A stretch of DNA of 64,000 nucleotides from Endomychus coccineus (taxonomy: Eukaryota; Arthropoda; Insecta; Coleoptera; Endomychidae), in the NCBI GenBank assembly GCA_958510875.1, contig OY294067.1:250061736-250125735 (forward strand). Direction: 5' to 3'. Shown piece by piece: positions 1-11,489 of this stretch. Each line of letters begins with the position of its first letter. Within the stretch, counting starts at the first letter, position 1. The position numbers and the translations under genes are program-made. A model generated the notes under the pieces. The model saw nothing but the letters and a program-made list of their open reading frames with translations, made no database searches and had not been told where the DNA came from.

Positions 1-119
1 TAAAATACTCTGGCGCCCATATTTTTGATACCTAAAATATAACCTACGACCATCTTCACTGTAGCTGTCGGCAACCAAGTGATAAAATAGAGCTTATTAG
101 TTTATCCTTAGAAGAGTAA

Positions 120-455
120 TTGCCCAACGTCTTGGGTTGGTTACAAATTGACATTCCAACGTTTTGTGCGGTTACAGTAGTCGTGCATACTGCTCGAATA
201 ACGCATGCTGCAATTCGGGATTATTATTTTGAACATATTAATCACTTTCCGTATAGTCTAGATATCGCCCCCATTGACCATTACCTGTTTGGAAATTTCA
301 AAAACGCCATTTCAGTGATCACGAAGAGGTCATGGTTGTAGTTTGGGCATATTTTGGAAACAAGAAGGAACTTTTTCAGGGGCATTGTATTGTTGCTGAA
401 ACGTTGTAAGAAGTGCCTTGATGTCCGGGGGAGAATATATTTAAGAATAAAGTAG
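120..455 (+). pseudogene. mariner transposase, C-terminal remnant
   Basis: The frame reads the C-terminal half of a mariner (DD34D) transposase. I see HTARITHAAIRD, then PYSLDIAPIDHYLFGN, which is the family's block around the third catalytic Asp, then a tail reading RNFFRGIVLLLKRCKKCLDVRG as in mariner C-termini. One in-frame stop lies at 339-341, and the frame then continues to a stop at 453-455. The second catalytic Asp, expected in the 'DNA.xHTAR' block, reads Val, so the product would be dead even without the stop. The N-terminal half lies outside the window or is lost. Family assignment is from motif recognition and is fairly secure. There is no ATG of its own. Confidence 0.75.
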
Positions 456-499
456 CCCGGGAATTTCTGGCGCTGCCCTCGTATTATGAGTCATGATAT

Positions 500-845
500 A
501 GGTCTAACAAGTATGAAATAATCACCCTTTATCACTAAAAAAACTATTAAAGTACTTAGAACCTTCCAGCTATTAGCCATTATCAGAGTAAACTAAATTA
601 GAAAACAAAATGTACCTGCTTGAATACTATTTGGTTTTTTGTTTGCATTAGGCAGAACTGCCAATCAGCCAGTCACAATCTATTTGGGGTTAATGATGCA
701 AACAAGGGATTACTCTCAGCTGGAGATAAATCTGAATTTAATAAATTGCTTTTTGGCTTATTCCATCCCTTCTAAATTACCTAGATATTTGCCCGTACTG
801 TATTTTAAAAGTTATAAACTTCCTTGACAAGTGGTCTGACCTCTG
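500..845 (-). repeat. PLE terminal repeat (family A), inverted copy
   Basis: This segment is the reverse complement of the block at 2480-2748 plus 4003-4105, and related copies lie at 20035-20400, 36655-36880 and 38215-38690. Shared landmarks are 'tgaatactatttgg', 'ggagataaatctgaattta', 'ttctaaattacctagatatt' and 'ataatcaccctttatc'. The hammerhead-like core seen in better copies is mutated here. Together with the forward copy downstream it makes a tail-to-tail arrangement, which is known for Penelope-like elements. Confidence 0.65.
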
Positions 846-1084
846 ATTTTTCTTCTTCATATGGGCAGACTGTTTTTTATAGAGAGTGGTAACCATTATC
901 TGTTGCCATTTTTTATATTACTTCCGAACAAAATTTTTATAAGCCAATAAGCGGATGTGTAATGTGCAATCCACTCTCCCCTTTCATCGCCAATATTTTT
1001 CTAATCGAACTTGAAACCTCCTTAAAATCAAAATTAAATCAGTTTACAAAAATGTTTCACAAATATGTCGATTATATTTTGATC

Positions 1085-1525
1085 TACATGTTTTTGAACA
1101 GGCTTTAGCCAATTTGATCCAATTAAATTCACTATAGAATTAGAAAGCAACAACCAGCTTTCTATTCTCGGCATTAATGTTATCAGAGATGGTCACCATT
1201 TGGAATTCGACATATACAGCAAACCTACTCAAACAAGTAGATATATTCCAGCAAATTCATGTACACCAATTAATTATGAAATAACTCCATTCAACAGTAT
1301 TGCTCATAGATTATTAATCGTTCCTTTAAACCAGAAAAAATATAATAACGAAGTTGAGAAACTTCAGTAAATAGCGACGACAAAAAGTACGACAAATCTT
1401 TCCTTAATTTCTAACCGAAAACGGAAAATGGAACGGAATCAACTAACCAAATTAGAGTCATCACTTTCAAATGATTCAATGAAATTCAAAACTATCACTT
1501 CTTTCAGTAATCAATGAATTCGGAA
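1085..1525 (+). pseudogene. Penelope-like element reverse transcriptase fragment
   Basis: The translation contains FTIELESNNQLSILGINVI, DIYSKPTQTSRYIPANS, ITPFNSIAHRLLIVPLNQ and YNNEVEKLQ. This is the characteristic PLE stretch after the RT catalytic core ('FLDI..YRKPT.T..Y...NS..P...K...FNS..HRL...PL'). A stop follows KLQ (TAA near 1368), and the downstream part has shifted frame and reads on to about 1520 (PTKLESS-like text). It is a remnant of the PLE whose endonuclease piece is at 2355-2480. RT palm motifs upstream are absent. Confidence 0.75.
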
Positions 1526-1639
1526 GGTAATTTGAAAATTTTGTGCCGAGCTTGTTTTTTGCCGAAAAAATGTATTTTCGAATAGAAATTTTTTTTAATT
1601 TAGATATATCAATAAGAAAAAAGCCGTAGTTTGCGCTCT

Positions 1640-2160
1640 CAGGATCACGACTATACATTTTTTGAGTGTCATAATCGTGACCGGCGACTCCGATAACCAC
1701 CGAGAGACAGAATTTGTTGAATATTATAAAGACAAATTTACGAATTTCTAGGACATGACGTAGAAATGCAGGGCTCCAGAGTCCCGGAAACACCCCCAGG
1801 TAATTTGTGGAACTTTTTGAGTGTCATAATCGTGATCGGTGACTTCGAAAACCCCGAGAGCCAGAATTTGTTACATGTTATGAAGGAAAATTGACAAATT
1901 CCTAGAAGATGACGTAGATGTCCGGTCTCCGGGTATCCCCAGGTATTGCAGAAAAGTGTTTGCATTTTGTAATCATCATTGGCAACCTTTATATCCTCAC
2001 TACAACATTTGACAAGCATTAAAAAATAATTTTTTATAAAATTCATTGATATCCAGAGCGTCACGACCCCCGTATACCCTGGGGATGGTCCAAGGGAACC
2101 TAAGGGAAATCATATTCGCGATCAGCTAACCCTAAAACCCCCGAGAAATCAATTCGAGTT
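1640..2160. repeat. diverged minisatellite, ~130-150-bp units
   Basis: At least two clear units (about 1657-1800 and 1813-1950) share 'tttttgagtgtcataatcgtga', 'ccgagag.cagaatttgtt' and 'gacgtaga'. Weaker related motifs lie near 1967 and 2115 ('cgcgatcagctaaccctaaaacccccgag'). The array separates the PLE RT piece from its endonuclease piece. The motif 'taatc.gcgacctcaaaaacccccgag' is shared with the array at 31860-32310. Long reverse-strand open frames across it are repeat artefacts. Confidence 0.6.
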
Positions 2161-2354
2161 CGTTTTTTTTATTCACCTCAACAAGTGCACCCAGGAAAAT
2201 GCATTTTTTGGCTGTAGAAATGCAACAAATTTTTTCCGCAAAAAACTAGTGAGGCACAATATTTGTAAATTACCTTCCGAATCGAATACAGAAAACTGCA
2301 TCGCAATCCATACAGCTGCGCCAGTGATGGAAGGTTGGACCCATTTTAGTGCTT

Positions 2355-2480
2355 TACTCCCTCCACTATGTGAGTCCAGCTCAAAATGCTGTGTGGGTCA
2401 AACTAGGTGGAACAATCTAACTCGTTATAAAGAACATATAATGAAGAATAATAGGGAAAAATCCAGCATCATCAGAACAT
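2355..2480 (+). pseudogene. Penelope-like element GIY-YIG endonuclease fragment
   Basis: The frame reads CESSSKCCVGQTRWNNLTRYKEHI, matching the PLE endonuclease block 'C.SC..CYVGQT.RN...RYKEH'; the same block is found on the minus strand near 39455-39520. The Tyr of the 'YVGQT' motif is Cys here. Upstream sequence (2250-2350) may be diverged coding DNA of the same element but is not recognisable. The terminal repeat follows directly. Confidence 0.65.
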
Positions 2481-2748
2481 ATTTTGAATACTGCTCACAC
2501 CGTTTCCCAAGAAATTTCATCCTTTTTATAACACAGTACGGACGAATATCTAGGTAATTTAGAAGGAATGAAAAATTATAAGCGGAAAAGCAATCTATTA
2601 GATTCAGATTTATCTCCAACTGAGGGGAACCCCTTGTTTGCATTATCAACCCAAAATAGTATTCAAACAGATACATTTTGTTTTCTAATTTAGTTCACTC
2701 TGATGATGGCTATTTGGTCGCTGAAAAGTCCTTAGCATCTTAACATGG
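2480..2748 (+). repeat. PLE terminal repeat (family A), forward, first part
   Basis: This is the forward copy of the repeat inverted at 500-845. It ends in a hammerhead-like core at 2710-2740: CTGATGA, then a weak stem, then GAAAA. Its continuation resumes at 4003 after the DD41D insertion: 'aattatttcgtagttattagtatt...gtgaactctttt' matches the undisrupted copy at 20290-20370. Confidence 0.6.
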
Positions 2749-4002
2749 GGTGCGGCAAAATATACCAAGCTATGGAATATTGTTTTGATTGTGTTATTTC
2801 TTTGACAATTGTCTACAGTGCAGTTTTATGTCAAAGTAGAAAGATACAACATTTTGTTATGGAACGTTATTCGCCTCTAGAACGCGCAGAAATTGTTAAA
2901 TTGTATTTCCAAAAATTTTGTTCGATAATTTTAACTCAACGAGATTTTAGGAGAGCTTATCCCGGTCGAAGAGCTCCACACGGAGAAATAGTTCGTCGTT
3001 TACCAAACGCGTTTCTACAGAATGTCACAGTAAGTGATGTAAAGCATACTGGAAGACCTCGTTCTGGTCGTTCAAACGAAAATATAGAGTTTGTTCGGGC
3101 TGACGTTCAAGCAGAAACAACTACTTCCACAAGGAGACGTGCGGCGCAATAAGGGTTATCTGAGCGAACTTTAAGAAGAATTTTGCACTTAGACTTGCGT
3201 ATGTATCCATATAAAATTCAAACTGTGTTCAAACTACGGCCAATTGATATTCCAAGACGTTTGCAATACGCACAAATCGTTACGAACTTAGTGGAAGCAG
3301 AACCCAACTTTTGGCAAAATATGATAATGAGCGATGAAGCAAACTTTTGCCCTTCTGGTCATGTTAACAAGCAAAATTATCGTTTGTGGTGAACAGAAAA
3401 CCCTCGTTTTATTCAAGAGAACTTGTAGTTTGATCAAAAAGTTGTTGTTTGATGCGAAATATGCTCCGAACGAATCATTGTACTCTTCTTTAATAAGATG
3501 CCAGGGACAGTGCAGTTACTGTTTATGGAGAGCGGTATCGAACAATGATACTTGGCTTGGAATACTTCTCCAGCAGGATGGCGCTAGATGCCACACAGTC
3601 TGTGAAATGGTCATTCTTCTTGGAGACATTTTCCCTGTCAGGCTGTTCTCAGAAAAGGGAGATGTTGAGGGGCTGCCTCATTCCCCTGATTTGACGGCAT
3701 TAAATTTTTTTGTGGGATACTTGAATAATAAATTCTACATTAATCACCCACAAACGTTAGAATATTTGAAGGCGAATATTCTTAAAGAAACTGCACATAA
3801 CTGAAATATTGCGCAAAGTTATGCTATACTCTCAAAATAGAGTTGGTCATTGTCTCGCTTGTCGTGGCGGTCATTTACTCGATGCAGTTTTTCATAAATA
3901 ATTTAACATGTTTTGATGAACAGTTTTCATTAAAAAACATTTTTTTTGCGCTTAATTTTGTTTCACTTACAAAGAACTTGGCTGTGTATATTTTGCCGCA
4001 CC
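2749..4002 (+). mobile_element. DD41D-type mariner-superfamily element inserted in PLE repeat
   Basis: The terminal inverted repeats read GGTGCGGCAAAATATAC on both sides (2749 onward; complement ending at 4002). The flanking DNA on either side joins into a continuous PLE terminal repeat, so the boundaries are supported by the host sequence. A TA target is plausible ('..ttaaca' left, 'ttatataa' right), but the left end has drifted. The element is about 1.25 kb and carries one broken transposase. Confidence 0.75.
2859..3901 (+). pseudogene. DD41D-type transposase, broken
   Basis: ATG at 2859 opens MERYSPLERAEIVKLYF, a helix-turn-helix start of the DUF4817-type transposases common in insects. 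Then come a TGRPRSGRSNENIEFVR linker, ERTLRRILHLDLRMYPYKIQ, MSDEANF (first Asp), LQQDGARCHT (second Asp) and SPDLTALNFFVGYL. The third acidic residue is Asn, with 41 residues between it and the second Asp. Lesions are a TAA at 3150-3152, a TGA at 3390-3392 where the family has WG, a frameshift near 3390, and further drift after 3800. The expected C-terminal CLACRGGHLLDAVFHK is readable up to 3901. It is clearly inactive. Confidence 0.75.
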
Positions 4003-4105
4003 TTATATAATTTTTACCGATAGGATAATTATTTCGTAGTTATTAGTATTATCTACAATTGTGTGAACTCTTTTAGTGCATTACTCTGTCGATGATAAAT
4101 AATAA
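4003..4105 (+). repeat. PLE terminal repeat (family A), second part
   Basis: Continuation of the repeat at 2480-2748 after the transposon insertion. It includes 'ataattatttcgtagttattagt' and 'gtgtgaactcttttagtg', also found near 20310-20365. Confidence 0.6.
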
Positions 4106-4999
4106 CAATAACATATTTTATGTAAGCCTACCCAAATCTTGCGTGTGGTATTACATGTATGACATACAGAATATCTATATCACTGGGGTATACTTACGTA
4201 CCCATGTGAAAACAACCAGCTTCAGCATTTGATCATGGCATTCACACAATAATACGACGCTGCATCAGAGGTTGGTACTGCACAAACAGCGATGCAATTC
4301 ATATTATACATCGGATGTTCATAGATAGAACCACATCCTTTTTCACCCAAATACGATTTTTATACTCTTAACGAGGAATTCGGAAGAGTATATTGCATTT
4401 ATTCAAGCTATTTCTAAGATCGTTAAGTAAATCCCAGCAACTTCGGAGGAATCCGTCTGTCTGGTGTCCGCCACGAAAGGTTGTCCCTGCGTTAACTCAA
4501 AAACGAAAGGTCATATTATATTCAACTTTCGACAAAAAATAGTTTGACGTTCGATGACAAACACCTCCGTTTTTCAGGAAAAGCCTGTAATAAACACACC
4601 CTTTTCTGAAGGGTTGAACGTAAAAAAGTAAAAACACCCAAAGTTTACATTGAATCGATTCAAAACTATTACAGTAAATTCAAGTTGATTGAAAACTGCT
4701 TCCACCCAAATCTCAATAAATTCTTTCAAAAGGAAAACAACAACAAAAACAATTATTGAAGTAAAAAAACACTTAATGGATAAAAAATCAAATTTACATC
4801 GTAAGTCAACAAGTTTATAACAAAAGGTGCTGTGGTCTAGGCCTTAGGGGATATGTTACGTGGCTCCCACTCATGTAGCGTTCCGCCGAGCGTTGGGTTT
4901 TTGTAATAATAAATCTGAACTTAAATTAAATTAGATTTAATATTCCCAGATAAGTGAATAGGTTCGAAATCCTATCTCACTGCTTGTAACACTTGAACT
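4106..4999. other. unannotated stretch
   Basis: No coding signal was recognised. Near 4830-4975 there is a weak tRNA-promoter-like pair: 'tggtctaggcc' resembles an A box and 'ggttcgaaatcc' resembles a B box with one extra base. They are ~130 bp apart, too far for a tRNA gene, so I do not call a SINE. Confidence 0.4.
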
Positions 5000-6715
5000 T
5001 GTAACAGTCGGTTGGGTATCATTTCAGGTAGCGTTAATACCTCATCGACGTGTTATATGAATTTTAAAATTGTTTGTTGGAACCTGTTCGGGTATCAGAG
5101 ATCTTAGTTGATCCATGTACCCTTAATGTTCTTTTAAGCTGCCACCACTAGGCGTATATTTCAGCCCACCTAGAAGCTGTTTTTGACTATGAGGCCGCGA
5201 TCCCTTCCAAGGGACCGGCTGGTACAATTACCTATACTTATATCTTTATATCTATTCAAGCGTAAATTCTGAAGGTCGTATTCGCTCAGAGGTGATTAGG
5301 GATCTCCAGTTAAACTCGTAAATCAAACTAAATAATAAATGTATATTAAATAAAACAAATTTAACAAAAAAATTTGATACATTAACCAACAACGAACGTT
5401 TATGAAATTAATCCAAAATTTGGTTATAGGAATGATAGCATAGATTTAAAAAGATGTCAAGTTCAGGTTGACCCCAAGTGGGAACCTGAGAAATTATCAA
5501 TGTCGCTAGTACTACCCCCTTCGCCAGCAAGCGAGTTCTTGTCCATGTTCTCTTTAGAGAGTTGAAATAAATGAAGGAGTAATTAGCACAACCCCGAACA
5601 GTGATCGGTTTCGCGTTCGATCACGCCGATGATTGATAAATAATGTTCAAAATCAAAGGATTCCTCCCTTTCTGGTAAGCTGGGATAAGCCTAACGACAT
5701 GATACTCTATTATCTCCCCTAAGTAATCTCCGATAAGCGGAATTTGTAAAGACACTCAAAATAGCCTGAATGGCAGGAAAAAATTATATTAACAAATAAA
5801 ACAGTGGCAGGCGGAACATGATCTGAATGGTAAATAACCACATTATATTATATTACCGATTCCGAGGTTGAAGACAATATAACAGTTGTTCTTTGGCAAT
5901 CAAAATGCACTTACCCTGTTGGTCTAATATCACCATTTCATCTCGCCCCATGTAGAAATACGCACAAAGGATTTAAACACTCGGTTTCTACATCGGATTA
6001 AATTTAGTATGATAGAAAATTGTCACAAAATGATTTTTAAATAAGGGTACAAACACTTTACGCGTGACGCGAAAGACGCGAACAAGTCCAGCACTGCTTT
6101 AGCTCCCCCAGAGATGTATAACCCTTGTTGCATTGTTAATTTAATATCTATAAATTTCTTGAACTTGATTTGTATATTCTGGACAAACATTATATTAATT
6201 GATTTGATTTAATGCAACAATGAGCATCCCTGTGGACATAAAGCAAGCTGGCCTTACCGACAAGTACCTGGTGGAGAACTAACTGAGAAGGTGGTTGACA
6301 ACTGCCTTTTTTTCTCAAAGTAATTAGTTTTTATGAAATCATTGAAGCGGGGGGGCCACCCCACGCTCAATCTTAGAAAATATGTTCAATTTAGAATTCC
6401 GGGATCAGAACACGCCCATGAAATATAACAACAGCCAATAGGAATCTAACTAGGCGAAAGAATTCAACTCCACGTAAACTTTTCCTGACTCAGGGAAAAA
6501 AGTACCATTGACCTCGCGCCGTGCTTACGTTTGTAAAACATGGTTCATGGCTGACCGGCCAATGATACAGGAAAGTGGACTCAGGATACCGTCGCTAGGT
6601 CTGTCTCGTATATCGTGTTCAAGATATAATAATTTATAAAATTTTCAATTTGAATTTAAATCAATAATATTCAAAGGCCCCAAAACAAAAAGTAATAATC
6701 CGTCGGATTATTACA
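5000..6715 (+). repeat. 1.7-kb dispersed repeat, copy 1 (possible solo LTR)
   Basis: It starts TGTAACAGTCGG and ends CGGATTATTACA. It aligns along its length with 22038-24256, for example 'gtagcgttaatac.tcatcgacgtgttatatgaatt', 'tcagcccacctagaagct', 'ccccaagtgggaacctg' and 'gtaattagttttcatgaaa'. TG...CA ends and absence of coding sequence suit a long solo LTR, but no 4-5-bp target duplication is visible. The last 21 bases form a palindrome (TAATAATCCG-T-CGGATTATTA). Confidence 0.5.
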
Positions 6716-8199
6716 CTCAGTAGACTCAGGTTCGACTCCCAGAAGCGGTAAATTGGTTTTTGTATTTTATTAATTTGAATAATATTTAGTTGCGTAAAGA
6801 TAATGCGAAGAGAATGTAAAACAATTATTATATGAAAATCAGTAACCAAATCAAATGATTTGCAAAAGTAACTTTTCCACACACAGTATTTATCTATTCT
6901 CCAAGCGGCAACACATTTCTAGTTTAAAGATACAATCAACAGATCATTATCTTTTTCTTTTTTGACGTGATTGGTAGAAATAAATTGAATTCGTTAACAA
7001 TGAAAATACAGTAATTAACAACCTTCATCACACGATTTGAACGGAAGAAAAATTTATCGACAAGATTTAAAGAAAAGATTATCAATTCTGTTCTACTTAT
7101 TTGTACACAATTTTGTTAAAAAGTTCGCACTCAACTAGAGGATAAAACATGTGAAGGGTTCTTACTAAGAGACTTCACCATATATCATGTTAAGAAATTG
7201 AGGTCGACAGCTATGATTTCTTTATTACACTAGAATGTAATCTAATGGATACTCCGCGAAAAAATGTAAATACAATGAGTTTAATAGAAATTCTCATGGA
7301 TGGATATACTGATATACGAGTTCAAAAGGTGTTTTTCACCTAATTTACAGATTCCGACTTTCATTTGTGTGAAAATATAGGATATTCGATTTATCGTGAA
7401 AGGGAACTGCGTATTCTGGAATACAAAAACTTTCTAGAAGATCAAGTTTTCAGAATTTTCCTCGTTTCCATTCAATTGATTTATTTCTATATTTATATTA
7501 TGATAAATGAATAATCTAAAAAATATTGTAAAAGCTACTATAAACGAAAAAAGCTTACCAGATTTCTGTTAATTTAGAAAATACCGTGTTATAACATCAC
7601 CACTATAATTTTTGTTTGTTTAGATAATGGTTTAACGGAACTAGCACAACCAATTCATTACATATTTGTACCTGCGTCAGTAAATAGTAACAGGTGATTG
7701 TAAATGGTGTTTTGTTAGTTTTTCAGATTTTAGTCTTCCGGTTTTTCGGGTGCAAATTTTTTTATAAAGCGGGGCCTCCTATTGAGACTCTCTACCAGGG
7801 CCCCGGGAGGGCTTTTTGTTTGTAACGTTGCTTATCTTATTTATCTCTGAAACTTTTGGTTTTCAAAATCAACAGCTTAGTATGAGTATAGTATACAATT
7901 GATGATGACTTATTCCTTATCTGTATTCTATTTCTCCAGAGATTTCGTTCTTATTCTCCGACTGCCCTCATGTGTTTTGCCGTATATGTGGAACGTAATA
8001 TCTGAATTCGGATTCAATCTTGTCTTTTCACATCAACTTTCTTTCAATGTTATCTGTAGGTACAATTTTTCGCATCATCATAAACTGTTACAATCTATAT
8101 TGTCTTGAACTTCCAAATATGTACATCACAATGAATTAAGATTGTAAAAGTTGCAAATTTACATAATGAATGTGAATAATAATTTTTTTTCTATACTTT
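6716..8199. other. unannotated stretch
   Basis: AT-rich and without a recognised gene. A perfect tRNA B-box motif (GGTTCGACTCC) lies at 6729-6739, but no matching A box or acceptor stem is present. A short open frame with ATG at 7899 (69 codons) has no recognisable motif and is not called. Confidence 0.5.
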
Positions 8200-10135
8200 G
8201 ACTGCACGAGAGGAAAACCTATAAGGTTCGGAAAACATCGTGTGAGCCAGCGGTGGAATATTGGAAGAGGAGACAGGTATTCGAATTTTTTCCCATGAAC
8301 TTTGGCTTATGTTTTGGAAGCCGAACCTCAAACATATGAACAGTCTCCATGACAGGTTGAATCTGTGCTTTATATATTATGAGAAGTTGCTGGGATGCAA
8401 ATTAGCTGTTGGCAGGGAATAGGAAGCCAAGTTTTGGTGAAGCGTTTTCCGCAATGGACCTTACATGATCATCCCATGAGAGGGTGCTGTTGGTGGTGAT
8501 TCCGAGCATGGATATGGGAAATTTCATAGGATTAGTTGTACTTGACATCATCTTATTAGAGATTGTGAGCTTTACGTTCCTGGAGAAGATGCAAGCGTGA
8601 GTTTTGGTTCCATTAAACTCTACAAGATTATCAGATTCCCATTTCAAAATCGTTTGTCAGATCTCCATTGTCAGCCTGTCTCTGTCTCGTTCTTCCGATT
8701 TCTTCGGATGGTATAGGTATAGGGGATCTGGATGAGAAAGCGGTATGAAGTGTACCATCATCTGCAAAGATGTGGACGTGACAAGTGTTCACATCCAACA
8801 GATCGTTGACATGGAACAGAAACAAAAATGGTGCTGAGACAGATCCCTGTGATACCAGCGTTAATAGCCTTTGTTTCGGAGGATCCTACGTTAACCACCA
8901 CTTGAAGTGATCTATCTGAGAGAAAAGTAGAAAGTAAGCGACAAAGTTGAGGCGGCAAACCAGACGACGGAAGTTTCTTAAGAAGGCTTTGCTACAGCTA
9001 AAGATTTCCCATATTTTTCAATAGTCTTCTGCCATACATGTGTTACGTAGACAAGCAGCACTTCTGTTGATCTCGACTGATGAAAGCCATATTGCCGGTC
9101 ATTCACGATTTTGGAGCTCTCTAAATATTCGATCAGCTCGATGTTGATAGCCTTCTCCACCACTTTAGAGATCACAGATAATAGTGGAATGGGTCTATAA
9201 TTATTAAGAAGGTCTTCTTTCCTTTTCATATGGAATTGGTAGGAAGGAAACACACCAAGCTTGTATGAAAGGGTTAACAACCTGCAGAAAATTGATGTTA
9301 ATTCTGGCGCACATTTCTTGAGAACGAAAAATGGAACTCCGTCTGGCCCATAGACTTGTTGGTGTTGAGATCAAGCAGAATGCGCCTAATTATGCACCGA
9401 CGAAAGACAATTTCAGGCATATGACTATCGATGACAGCAATATTAGGAGGGTCCTTCCATTGTGCATCCAAAGATGAATTGCTGCAAACATTCGAGCAAA
9501 AAGGTTGGCTTTTTCTTGTGACGTAGTAGTAATTGCAAGTGAAATTTCTACCAATGCCTTTGGCGAAAGTCCAAAACAAACGAGAGCCATTCGATAAGTT
9601 TGATCTTATTTTGTCGTTCTTTACCTCTTTCGAAGCGTTTATTGTGTCATTGCAGATATTTCAGGTTTCAATATATTCTGTTCTGGTCTCCGGACATGAT
9701 TTGATTATGCTATATGTTTTAAAGCGACGGCCCTAGAACCGATTTTGTTGAACCATGGTTCACCAGATGACGGTGATTTGTTGGAACAGGGTGTGTAAGT
9801 TTCCATTCGAGATCTCTTTGGAATACTGCGTTGTATTAACACACGCTGCTCCGAGGAAACCCAGTGAAAAATAGCAGAAACTATCCCAGCCAGCTGAGTT
9901 TGAATGTCAAACTGTGCGTGGAGGTGTTGGATTGATTCGTAGTAACGAGTGAATGGTCAGAGTTACCCAATGGTGCACGAACTTTTACTTTATAGGGATC
10001 TGGATTGTTAGTGAGGAATAAGTCAAGCGTATTGGCATAATGATAGTTGTTATCAGGGATCCGTGGTGGTTCCTCAATTAACTGCTCGAGGCCATAGCTA
10101 ATGGCGAAGGACTCAGTCGTCCTGACTCATATTGC
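8200..10135 (-). pseudogene. non-LTR retrotransposon (LINE family A, CR1/Jockey-like), copy 1
   Basis: Read on the minus strand from 10135 down, the order is: endonuclease C-terminus with LIEEPPRIPDNNYHYANTLDLFLTN and GNSDHSLV (the SDH motif); an RT linker with MPEIVFRRCIIRRILLDLN; RT blocks NNYRPIPLLSVISKVVEK, NDRQYGFHQSRST and LLSTFLSDRSLQVVVN; the FADD-type motif reading IFADDGTLHTAFSS; and LVEFNGTKTHACIFS with ISMLGITTNSTLSWDDHV. Frames switch several times. The 3' part (8230-8350) joins distant blocks, showing an internal deletion of the C-terminal domain. The 5' half of the endonuclease is missing. Family A also occurs at 11490, 12795, 28480 and 53839. Confidence 0.8.
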
Positions 10136-10226
10136 GTCACCCGCGTATCTTTAAAAATAAATAGTTTATACTAACAATAGCATTTTTTTAGAACATATGT
10201 CTCATACACATTTTCAATTATTGCAG

Positions 10227-10277
10227 CCTTATAATACCAGAAGATGGGGTGAAATTTATAGACCCCGAAACCGAATT
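10227..10277 (+). CDS. candidate 51-bp internal exon of a host gene
   Basis: A pyrimidine-rich tract ends in 'caattattgcag' at 10226, and a strong donor GTAAGA starts at 10278. The 51 bases between are open in two frames: phase 0 reads PYNTRRWGEIYRPRNRI, and phase 1 reads LIIPEDGVKFIDPETE with two bases left over. The block is GC-richer than its surroundings and is not part of a repeat I can identify. No protein family was recognised and no partner exon found, so this rests only on splice signals and base composition. Confidence 0.35.
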
Positions 10278-10279
10278 GT

Positions 10280-11489
10280 AAGATTTTTACCAATTTTTCA
10301 AACATTTTTAAATTTATGATGAACTCACTCTTGGGTAATCACTAGGGTGGTGAGTAAACTGTGTACAGATCATCAAAGTTTTTCTATTATTCTCCTAATA
10401 AACTTGAAGAGTGTGATATAAAGTAATAATAAATGTCTTGAACTTATGCGAACCCAAGCTTGGCAACCTCGCTACTGACATGCTATCGTTATTCTTATTC
10501 TTGTTTGATATTTTTTAAATATGAAATACTAGTTTATTCTCTTTAATATTGCCGCAATATTTGTCTTTCAGTACATTCAAGAGATACGCTCCTAGCAAAA
10601 TAATTTAGCATTTCAGTGGTTGCATCACAATAGGTCAAAAGCTCCGATCAGAATTTTCTAATTACAGTCCAGTTCAGCGAATAGTGAAAAATTGTACCAC
10701 AAGGCATTAGTTGCATGAATATGTTTACTCTGGCAAATACGCTATCATTCTTCTTGTTCAGTTAATGTAATTTTAATGTAATTTTATCACGATTCGTAAC
10801 TTTTTATCAAAGTTACATATAAATGTAAGTCCTCTCAACCTAGAGTACATTTTTGTGTTATAATTGCAAGTTGATACAGGTAATTACCTTCCTCGCCGTG
10901 ATATAATATATTTTTATACTACCAAGGATATAATTCCAACATATCTAAATATAACTCTTTGATTTCATTTCAGATTGCAACATTAGAAATGAACCATTAA
11001 TTTGAATTAGGTATAGAAAATATATCAAGTTATTGTTCTGGTAGCAACAGCTTATATGTTGAAGCGATTTGAAAACTGATTATTGTGATGAACCTTATTT
11101 AAATGGTGCCAAATTCAATACGCCATCGTAGGTTTTTAATTGAAACAAAGGATGAAACGCTACCGGTAATATGGTATATTCTTGAACCATTGAGATAGTT
11201 GTATTATGAAGATTTTCTTGGTTTTTAGGTTCTTATAATATCATTAGGAATTGAATTGATTTTGGTTTTTACGTTTCGATATTTTATTGCTATCACGAAT
11301 GGGACGAACTCCACTTTTCCTTCTAGAGTTTCATCACCGACTGTCCAATAGCATGCACCATACTTGCAGGGTATTGATCAGTTAGTGATAAAACGCAGGA
11401 AGGAACAAGCTATTTTGAAAGAGTTAAGGTTCCTCAAGGTCGAACATTGACAACACGTCTATGAGTCCTAGGCAGCTGTTTCACTAGGT
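10280..11489. other. unannotated stretch
   Basis: AT-rich DNA with no recognised gene or repeat. Confidence 0.5.

Noticed and set aside
1476..2064. Two overlapping minus-strand frames of ~105 codons
   Set aside because: They run through the minisatellite and show similar text because of the repeat; no known protein pattern.
6720..6755. tRNA-like B box GGTTCGACTCC
   Set aside because: No A box at the right distance, no acceptor pairing; probably chance or a fragment.
7899..8108. 69-codon ATG frame
   Set aside because: Length expected by chance in AT-rich DNA; no motif, no splice or promoter support.
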